A stretch of 64,000 bases of DNA from positions 12,370,873 to 12,434,872 of the forward strand of contig OY755173.1 in assembly GCA_963576735.1 (NCBI GenBank). Reading direction: 5' to 3'. The notes beneath the pieces were generated by a model. It did no database searches, was not told the origin of the DNA, and was given only the letters and a program-made list of their open reading frames with translations. Position 1 is the first letter of the stretch, and each line of letters starts with the position of its first letter. Both the position numbers and the translations under genes were made by a program. Shown here in pieces: positions 49,601-60,900 of this stretch. This stretch comes from Bedellia somnulentella. Its lineage: Eukaryota > Arthropoda > Insecta > Lepidoptera > Bedelliidae.

Positions 49601-52600
49601 TGTAGACATTATAATATAACAATTGTTGGTTATTCCCGATTATTGTGTACAACGCAGATAAATAACTTAAATACCAATAGACTACAATTGTACCCATAAA
49701 AAGTAAACCATTGTTGAACGGCAACTAAGAAAGGAAATGGAGAAGTGGTGACCCTAGACTGAAAGATATATAAAGTTTTCGGTAACCTATGCTTGGCTGT
49801 GTAGTGTCGGCTTAGAATAACACTACCCCATTTCTGCCGGTGGGTGTACGTAAGAGGCGACTAACGGTATTGGGGCTTTTGAGGGATTTTAGGGCGATGC
49901 GGTTGGAAACCCATCACCAACAACCTTCATTTTGACATCTTTACCCCTCTCAACTTTCCAAAAGTGGCTGTGGAACTTCTAGTTTCTTATTTTGGCTACT
50001 CCTTCTAGGGATTTATAGCCGTGAGTATACGTATGTAAGTATGCCTTTAAATAGAAGAAGGCTCTGTTTCCTTTTTCTGTTTCTGACTTAATATAAAGAG
50101 AAAAGATTTGTTTGAGTTGGTCCTTACTGAGATAGCGTCTATTATTTTATTACATTATCTGTCATTATTTAAATGGCTGACTATCTCCAAATTTATAGAT
50201 GTTTCGCAACCTGTCTCTTTGATAACTTATGAATCAGTTGTCAACAGGCCCCCCGAGGAAGACACTGGCTCTCATGAGAGTGACTGCGACGAAGAGGACG
50301 AAGATGCAGAGACAGTCCATCTCAAGCCTCGACGGCCATTTTGGGCCAACAAGATGCAATTCGTGCTGGCCTGCGTGGGGTACTCAGTGGGACTTGGAAA
50401 CGTGTGGCGTTTCCCATATTTATGTTACAAAAGTGGCGGAGGTAAATTTTTTGATAACAATTTTAGACCTCTTCGTTTATGACGAGCAAAAAGTGTAAGT
50501 TCTATGTGTGGTTGCAAACCTATTCCTAAACTATACGTACGGCAAATGACGAACAATAAACAGAATCAAAAATTTGGAGTCATTGGATAGGAAATACAGT
50601 TGAAAGAGAATGCTGCTCCAGCAGCTGAACGTGGTACCACGTGACTTTTTATATATTAATATTGATACAAAACGCAGTAACGATGTTACTGAGATTATAA
50701 AAGTCGTAATAATTAAAGTACCTTTGTATTACTTCTACTCAACTATCACAATATGTAGGGTATCTCAACGTTCAGGCCTGTATACCCAAAGGGGTGGCAA
50801 AGATACTTTCTTCTGAACAACACGTGACATTTTTGTTTGGCTTGGTGTTTCATAGTGAATTCATGCTATAGGGGCAGGCCTATTGTCGTTTTGTACAAAT
50901 TCACTGTTACATACCTAAGTACAAGTCGTTGTGGATTTGCTTATCATGTTACTTTCACCGTTAACAATCATCGTAAATCAAACATAATTATTTAAAGTAT
51001 ACGGACATATATATAACACAGTTCAAGTAAGCCCCAAAGTAAGTACAACTTAATGACTTGCAGTATGGACGCTTACCTAGCTATATTATTTAATACACAT
51101 ATAAATAACATCCAAGACAACGAAACAATCATAATTATATGCTCATCACATAAATGTTGCTCTCGGCGGGAATCGAATCCGCAATCTCCGGACCGAGAAT
51201 CTAGTCACCTACCATTTGACCAAAGATGTCGTCACACATACACATACGACATACGTAAAGTAAAGACTTATGTCGTATGTGTATGTGTGTTACGACATCT
51301 TTGGAATAGGCCCGACTCTGGATTTGAACTCGCAAAAATATACCTCATTTTTTTCATCTTTATAGAGTCTTGGAAAAATTTACCGTGACCAACTCATATT
51401 GCTTTGCTTCCTATCTTTAAATATAAATCTTGGTGGCACCAACAACCGAAGATTTGAAACTGAAGGTCTGAAACTCTTCACACGTACATCTGTCGCGTGA
51501 TCTTATGGTGTGTTGTATAAGTTTTGAATAAGCAATGACCAATAATCGTGAACAGCGCGACATTGCTCCCCTACTAATAGACATATAATTGAATGCTTGT
51601 AATAATAAACGTACACATACACGCATAGTCATGACTTAGTAATATGCATAAAATTAGCGAGCAGTGACAAATCTATTTGAATGTACAAATATTTTAGGAA
51701 ATTGCTGACTTATTTGTGACTAAACATATATAATCTTGAAGCATTATCGTATCAATGAATCAACGTCCGTACAGATTAAATGCTGTACGTAAATATAATA
51801 CAAAAATGTATGAAGGGAAAATAATAATGTTTTTAACAAAAATCGTTTTAAATGGCTTTGATATATAGATGGTATAATTTTTTATGGTTCCTTCTGCCGG
51901 ATTGCAATACTGGCAGCTGAAAACTAGCATCACATTATATGACAGACAACTTACAGCAATTTTCTTTCTAGTTATGTTTAGCAAGTAAGCTGTGTCGTGC
52001 TGGCTTACACTAGCAGTAACTCATTTATTCGCTCTACTTTATTCGTACGAGCCGACTTAAGCGAGACCCATGACAACAATTCTTTATTTTACAAAAGTTT
52101 ATTTATTTATTTTTATTTAAACACTTTATTGCATACACAAAAACACACAAACAGTATATTACACAATAGTTACAACAGTACATGTACACAAAGGCGGACT
52201 TATCGCCTTAACGCGATTTCTTCCAGTCAACCTTTATGGTGAGGAACAAATTAGACAACTCTTTAAAACATTATGGTCAAGTATATATGCAACTTAAATA
52301 GAACTTAACTAAACATAACTTATTTACAACCTGTATATTAATTATATATATAATAATTATTATATCAAATATACTATACAATATCTTAATAAATATACAT
52401 GTATATACATACTTATATAATATAATATAATAAATACAAATAAATACATATACCTAACTTTATAAAATCTACCAACCTAAGGTTTTAAAAAAATGGGATT
52501 TCAGTTTATTTTTAAATATATTTAGTGATGATGACAGCCGTATGTCAACTGGTAGTGAGTTCCATAAATTAACTGCTCTGGCTGCAAAGGAATCACCATA

Positions 52601-55600
52601 TGTAGCACTGTTATGAGAAGGTACACTCAACATCTTATTCTCCTGTGATCGCAAGGCACGGCCGTGGGAGCACAAGTATGTGAACTTGGAACGAAGATAA
52701 TGGGGGGCAGCAGGATTATTAAGGGCATTATATAAAATACAGAGAATATGAGTATTCCTCCGAAGTCGAATTGGGAGCCACTTTAGTTGAGCGCGGTACT
52801 CAGAAATATGATCATATTTACGTAATCCAAAAATAAATCGGATACATAAATTCTGGAGACGTTCGAGTTTGTTAAGTAGCTCCTCTGTGAGGTCAAGATA
52901 GCTTACATCTGCGTAATCGAGAATCGGAAGCAGTAGAGACTGCGCCAGCGTAATCTTAGTGTGGTGAGGCAGGAAAAATTGCAAGCGCTTACCTCTGTTA
53001 GCAACCAAGATAGCTCAGTGGTAAAACATGCGCTTTTGATGCAGAGAGGCGTCGGTTAGACGATGAGGGTTCAAATCCCGAGTCAAGCCTACACCAATGT
53101 GTCTTTTCTAACTTCATACATGTGTGGTTAATTGATCTTCGTGAGAAATCCCACATAACTAAGTTGCACTTAGTCATGAGACAGTGTTTTCGTATAAAAC
53201 GGCGAGAGCCCTGCCCTTTATCACGTAAGTAGACTGAGCAAGCAAAACGTGTGTTCTATGAACATCAGGTGACAATGTCACATGATATTTAGAAGTATTA
53301 GTACCTATCCAACCCCTTCGGGGATATACAGCGGGAAAGATTGAGTTGAGTTTACCTGTTTTATCTTCCAAAAATTACTCAGGTATCTCGAATTCTAAGG
53401 CTTTAGCTTTTTGAGTTTTTTAACCGTGAGTATAAGTAGGTACATACCTCCAACAAAAACTCTAGAATGAGAAGATTGAACACTAGGCAACCGAAAACAA
53501 TATTCCTCTTTGCTGGTGTAGCAATGTGTCATATTTCACGCCAATTCGGTCTCAGACATTAAAACAGACGGCAAAAATCATAAAACAAATATTACCTAAT
53601 TGCTTAATATAAAACTTCTAATAGTAATGCATAAGGGTCTGTTCTATACCGCAAAAAATATAATTTACGTAATATTTCGTACTCGTTCGGTCCTATTGAC
53701 TAGTAGCTTTGGATTTAAACGAGTGGTTTAATACAATCAGTGCTCACTCCGTATGGTATGATATATAGCGAGATTGTATATAGTATATACTTTATCTGAA
53801 GGTTTTACCGGTCCATGGAAGAAAAAGTTTAGAAACTGGTTGAGAGATTTTGGAGCCTATTCATTGCAAACAAACAAATATTTTCCTTTTATAAAATTAG
53901 ACATACATACAAACAAACATACATGCACTCACGGCCATAAATTCCAAAAAGAGGTAGCCAGAGCTTCATAGATTTTTTTACCAATCTCATCAATAGGAAA
54001 TACACGCTATCAACCATCAACTTATTGTAAGTGCCTATTTTCTTTGAAATATGTGCAAATGGGTTTTTCTTACGTCATTTGTCAACCTGTACATTGAAAA
54101 ACATTAAGTCGTGCCGTTGCATATTTGTTTTTCTTTACAGAAAACGTTGTTATTGCATTGTACAACATCACTCCACGAAACATTTATCTCAATTTAAAAT
54201 CAACCATTATAGCCTTCTGAAAATAAGTATCACATTAATATTAAATATGTTTCTGATCCTTCTAGATTCGAATTTATCCTTTTATTTTATCCCATTTTAG
54301 AAACGAACTCTTGGTGGGAGTGTAAAACCAAGTCAAGTCGTATTCATATCTACATACAACCAAAAGTAATAAATTAACATCTGTGTCCTTCGTATAAGAA
54401 TGCGATCGCCAGGGTAAGAGATTGCGAGACGGTTGTGCTATGGTATAGCTGCTATACTATTGTTAACAGCCTGAACACTTAATGAACCACGCCCGAAAAT
54501 CGTTACTATATGTAATATTTCCGTCATAAATTTTGAATCACTGAAGTATAATCTAATCTCTAAGTTTATAGGATTTATCGCGAAAACTAATCGTGTGACT
54601 GTGGCATCTAGTGTATGTGCACCAAGCTGAAGAACTGATATAGTTTTTTTTGTATATGAGACGTATATGTAACTTCTATATTAATAGTTGTTCACCTGGC
54701 ACCCGTTATCAATGACACCTATATCTTTTATCCCAGCTGGTTTAAAACATTGAGTTTTTAAAATAAACATACCCCAACCAACATTTATCGTAAAACGAGA
54801 TTCAAAATCCACAATTCATTTGGCCAAGTTTGAAATTCAAACGGAGAAATTGACGATTGATGATGATTAGTTGTGTGTGTTTGAAGCCTTTAATACCAAA
54901 AAAAGTGTTGATTGGTAATCATCATTCATTCTAGAAAGGAAGAAAGTATTTAATTTCCACATCTGCCACGCTGCTAAAGAACTTGGCGCCTGTTCAGATG
55001 ACAGCGGAATATTTACAATTACAACTCTTTTGTTCCGTGATATGTCCAACCATTTCTTTAGTGTGAACAAACGTGACGTGACCCGGTTTACTTTTAAATT
55101 TATAAATAGTGAAAACTTTACGTTAAAAGAAGCAAGATGCTTTTTTTTAAGTCATTTGATATATCGCACCTCCAAAATTGCATTCGATATTTACACTTTC
55201 TCTTTTTTTTTACTTTTCTTATCTGAAGAATTTAGTTTTATGAATATTTATTAGTAAATATTAATTATTGTCTTTAAGTCAGTACTATTCTTTAATTAAA
55301 GATCGAAACAAGCTGATTCCTATTGAGTCTACTAAGCACATTCTTATACAAACGACAAACATAAAATGACTACATACAGAGTGAGTCAACTATACGAGTA
55401 TGTACGATTATATACGTATCTTCACCAATTACCTAAAAGTATTAAACTACTGAACTTAGCTGTGTCAGTCTGCCGTCCAGTCAAAATGAGAATCTTGTAA
55501 TATAATATATCTTTATTATTATTGGTCTTAAACAATAAAGTTAAAGACTTACGACCGATTTCTGAAATCTTAACAACTGAATGAGACAAAACGGTACTTA

Positions 55601-57918
55601 AGTCGTTCTCAGCTTGAATACTCAATTCAGAAATCGAGTGTTACTTACATCTATATTACCTGGCTGACATTATAGGCAATTTTCGATCATTGAACGACCT
55701 TTTGTATATTTTATTACTTGATTATTATTTACTTAACTTCGCATTAAACAGTTTGATTGCAAATTAATAACATATGATAAAATTAAAGGGAATTATACTT
55801 TAAAGTTAAATTACAATATTTATTAACGACACTACATAGGTGTGAGTAATGCGGTAAAGTGCCGGTTAAATGCTGTTTAGAGTCAGCGTAAAAAAGCACT
55901 AACCCACTTCTCACTTCTCGTGGGTGTCTCAAGATCGACTAAGGAAGAATATACTTTTTTAATAATTTTTGGGTGATCAGTTTGAAGATCCATTACCAAC
56001 TAACTTTCATATTATAATCTGAACTATATAACAGCTCTATTTATTTAATTAAAACTCTAAATTACTATTTTATAAGGACACTTCATGTGGGAGCATGAAT
56101 TTACCGGATCTACTTAACTATTGATATCTGTTGCTGTATTATCAATGGATATATGACGAATTCGTAAGGTTTCAGCCATTCACATACCTTTCTATGAAAG
56201 ATAAGTTAGATTTCGATATCTTATTTCTCAAATAAATATTATCCGATTATTGAAAATCGTTTAAAGGAGACAATACTTTTTGTATACCGTACCGCATTTC
56301 TAGCTGGAACGAGAAACATTAAATGAAAATTATTTAAGTGAGAGTCGCACTAAGGGTTGCGCAGAATTCTAATTGAACGACAAAAAAACATGATTGTTGA
56401 TTGGAAAATCTATTTATTTAAATGATTCTTGTTTAAAGTATGTAATATAATTAATATTCTGTGCTATTAAAACGTTTATCTGTTTTAGTTATCAATATGC
56501 ATGCCAAAAAAATACATGCATAAATCGACATATAAGGTAATAAGCTTTAGAATAGTTAACTCAAACGTTCACGTCGTATACCCCCGAAGGGGTTGGTAGA
56601 GGTACTAATACTTCTGAACATCACGTGACATTATCAACTAGTGTTCAGAGTACCTACGTTTTGCTTCGACAATGTACTCACGTGATAGGGGGCAGGCCTG
56701 TCGCCGTATTGTACGAGTACACTGTAACACGACCAAGTACAACTCAGCTATGTTGGTTTCCTTACGAGATAGTGTTTATATAAACCAACAACTTACGTTA
56801 ACTTAAGCCTACATCGAAATATTTTCACGATTTTACTCATATTGTATATAAAATAGAGCAAGAGTGAACCGATTGATTTTCCTTCGCATTATTTTGCTTC
56901 TCAACTTTTTTAATTATGACTAGTAAGATAGATCAATTAATCATTAGTGGGTCAACTCGACACTCATTCCGTCCATTACTCATTTGCAGATTATGCGTTG
57001 AGCTCGGTCGCGATAACTTTTAGTCAAAATTATATCATACTAGCTGACCCGGCGAACGTTGTTTTATCATATAAACTCTTTCTAGGGAATTTATTATCTA
57101 CTAGTGGATCGTCCCAGCTTCGCACGGGTAGCGTTGTTTTTTTAAATATCTGAGGTTTCTTTCTTCAGTCACTGCTCAAGCATTGTGAATTTCAGCGTAA
57201 TGTTTTCAATTTATGAAATTTATAGCACTCCCTTAACAGTGTAGTTTGGTGATTTTGAATGCGCTTTAATGAACGGTTCAGTATTTCCGTCTAATAGCAA
57301 ATTTTGGAATAAAACGCCATGAAGTATTTATAACAATCTAAAAAATAAATCATTACGTTATGTAGGGTGCAACTACTGGCGCCATCTAGTATGTTATATG
57401 TAAATTAGTAAAGATTTGGTTTCGATCACGGGCGCGATGGCTTATTTTATAAATAATTTCGGTGTTTGTCTACCGATTTCTATGATTCTTTTTTTATTGA
57501 ATAGGTAATAATGTTACCTTTTTTAAATTAGGGATGAGTGAGAGGTTTACAAACGTAAGAGTAAACAAATATAATCAGGATGTTCCGAACTGCTAAGCTA
57601 TTAGGAATTACACGTGTTATTGTGAGTCAACCGTAAAAGATAGACATATACTGTTGAGGACTTTTTTTTAGATAATTTAATGAAGAATATTTCCGTCATA
57701 CATGATTTCTATGTAAGTTTAACCATTAAGGCTGCACACGCGACGGAAGCTTAAAAAATGGAGTAACTTCTCCCGTTTTCCCAAAATTTCCCAAAATTCC
57801 CCTTGACTTCTCTGCTGGAAAGTATACAAAAACCTGCGCAGGAGTATGAAGAATAATTGTACCAAGTTTCGTTAAAATCCGTCGAGTAGTTTTTGTTTCC
57901 ATAAGGAACATACAAACC

Positions 57919-57956
<38 letters not shown>

Positions 57957-60900
57957 AATTTTACTGATTGCATTTTTGGCATCAGTATCGATCCCTAATC
58001 ACCACCTGATAGTTATTTTGAAAATATATTTCATGTACAGAATTGACCTCTCTACAGATTTATTATAAGTATAGATTGAAAAAAAGTTAGGGGTGAACAA
58101 CCCTTTTCATTTAGGTGTATAAAAAATAGTTATAAACTTATTCTCAGACCTACCGAATGTGTATGCAAAATTTCATTTAAATCGTTTTTTAAATCTTTTT
58201 GTTCATAAAAACCTCATGTGGGGATTATTCATTTAAATCGCTCCGGCCGTTTTACAAGTGAATTTTATATATAAGATATTTAAAAGTAAAAGTGTAATAT
58301 TTAAAAAACTGAGATATTAACACACGACCACCGCCCCCCGCTCCGGACTTAGCAAGGTCATAGATCAACGAATAAAACATACCTATTTATGTCTCTATCT
58401 ATGTACACAAAATGATAAAACTTAGTCCATATAATTATCAGAATAATAATGAAAATACACTGTAGAAGTCGTTCTCGTTTCTATTTAACTCCGGTTTGTC
58501 CGGAACAGCCGAATGGTGTATTGTGAAAAGCTGGATATATATCATCGATTATTATAGTTTCTACAATTTTTTTATCTTTGGTCCGCCTGTGTACTTACTT
58601 AACAGCTATTACAGCTCGGCTGTGTTAAACAAAAAACAAGTATGTCGTTTTCGGCAAAGGAGATTGACCATTTTTGTATGAACGTTGGACCAAGTGCTGC
58701 CCAACATTGAATGATGGTACATAATGTTCCTTAGACTAATATCAGACTGTAACCCAAAGCGCTTTAGAATCTATCCGAGGAGTACTGAGAAAAAATATTT
58801 TTCATAGGATTTACATTGATGACTTAATCATAACCAACAGCTGTTTTTTTTAAATAAAACACGGTATATTGTGAACAATGGATTATTTATTACTATTAAA
58901 ACACTTGTTAAGTATAGTGATAAATCAATCATTTATTCGTTACATGATCATGATGTAAACATTAATGATACCTAATCAATCATCGTCATCTATGATTATT
59001 GAATCTAAAAATAAAGCAGGCCGCCTCAAAACGACTTCGTGCCTAGCTCACCCCAAAAATCAAACTAGGCAAACAATGTGAGCACAACTGCCGATCGTTC
59101 GCTGCCCAGTAAAACACGAACAGCAATAATGATTAATTGAACGGAGCCCATGATTGTTCTCGTCAAGTAAAAAACGAATAGCCGGGTCGATAAGTGATGC
59201 AGATACGATAGTTCAAAAGTAATGCCGGTTAGTAAGAAAATAAGGAGATAAGTGCACAGTACGATTCACGTCAAAGAGTGGTGATAGACTGCGATAGAAA
59301 CAAAAGGGCGCGCGCGCAAGCAGGTACAGAGTAACAGGTATACATACACATCTGAATATGAGGAAGCAAGACTTTTGATTTCTCTCAAATCTCGCTGTGA
59401 TTTTGTACCGTACCGTTCGTACCGTACCGTAAAGCTGTCAACGTACAAAAAATTTGTTTTGCGATACTAGCGAGGTCGGGACCTGACTAGAGGAAGAATA
59501 AATAAGATAATAATATTTAACAACAACGTAAATATTATAAAAAAATGAAATATCAAAAGTTAAAGTGCTACGAAAACCATAAGGTATATTATCGGGTAGT
59601 ACACAACCTCGTGGATGTTGTTTTTTTTTATTATTTTTCTTAAATACCCTTTTATGTATACCCTTGTATAAAAAACTATTCCCACGCCTGGGCAGCATTT
59701 GGTCCAAAATGGTCAATCTCCTTTTACAGGAGAGCGAAAAAACATTTTTCGGATCTTGATGATTTTTGGATATGTCCGACGTGATGTAGTTTCCTAATGA
59801 AATTAATATTTTTTTTAACTTGACCTTTACAGTAACGCCAATGCAGAATGAAAATGCTTTTAGCATAGTCTTACCCTATTATTTTTATCAATAGCGCCTT
59901 AAATAAGAAGATATTTTGAGTTTTAATAATGTAGAAATAAGGGTCTTTCTATGACGAATCCAACGGTGTAAAAAAAAGCAAACGCTCAAAAATCGATATA
60001 CTTGTTTTTAGCTTAGAGCAACCGAGCTCTTATAGAGTAAGATTTAAAAAAGAAAAGTGTTATGTTATGGTGAAATCTCACCCCTGTGACTCCTGATAAT
60101 TATCATGGAATCTGCATGAAATAAGAAAAATACGTATTGTTTTTTAAAGAAATCGAGAAACAGATCGTTTCCTAAAGTAGTATTCGGATTGCAAGACTTC
60201 GGTCAAAATAATGTCTTATCATTATTTTTTTATTTAAACCTAAAATTATATTGTGACTGTACTGTTATGTAGCTAGATTGCAATTTCAGCCAACCAAACT
60301 GGGTTCAATCTCACAAATTTATTTGTATATTCACAACCAGGAATCGATGCTAAGATCTCGTATCAACGAACGTAAACTAACCATAATAAGACCCCATGGT
60401 CCACATTCCATAATCAGTGTGCAATAATGTTGTTTTTTGTTACAGGTGCGTTCTTGATTCCTTATTTTATAATTCTATTCGTTTGTGGAGTGCCTATGCT
60501 TTTCATGGAACTAGCAATTGGTCAGTATACGGCACACGGCCCTATCGGGGCTCTTTCTCAGATCTGCCCACTCTTTAAAGGTTAGTGTTCTTGTTACTTA
60601 TATTTACTTATTTATAATTTTTCATAAGTATAAGAACATTACAAATACTGCAGAGATGACATAATAAAATATAAAATAAAAGTGGACATATGTAAGTCGG
60701 TTCAATGGTAAAGGGTTTCCTTAGTAAGCATAGGTAAGAGGAGAGAAATATCAAGTATAGCGAGCTATGTTTGCGTATTCGACTTAGCGGTATTTTATGA
60801 TATCTTTAGAACTCAAGTCGATTCTTAAAAACAAACATATATATCTCAAAGCAATCCAAAGTGTTTCAACTTCAACTAATCCTTCATTGTAAGAGCCATC

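Noticed and set aside
50108..50247. Extension of ine exon 2 to the upstream acceptor at 50198
   Set aside because: That acceptor is phase 1, whereas exon 1 ends in phase 2. Only the acceptor at 50247 keeps the frame.
53007..53085. A functional tRNA gene
   Set aside because: A and B boxes are present but their spacing and the absence of a clean cloverleaf, plus a body shared with other copies, show a SINE head.
59438..59866. A 142-codon minus-strand gene
   Set aside because: No recognisable domain, low-complexity stretches, overlap with a repeat, and no splice or promoter support.
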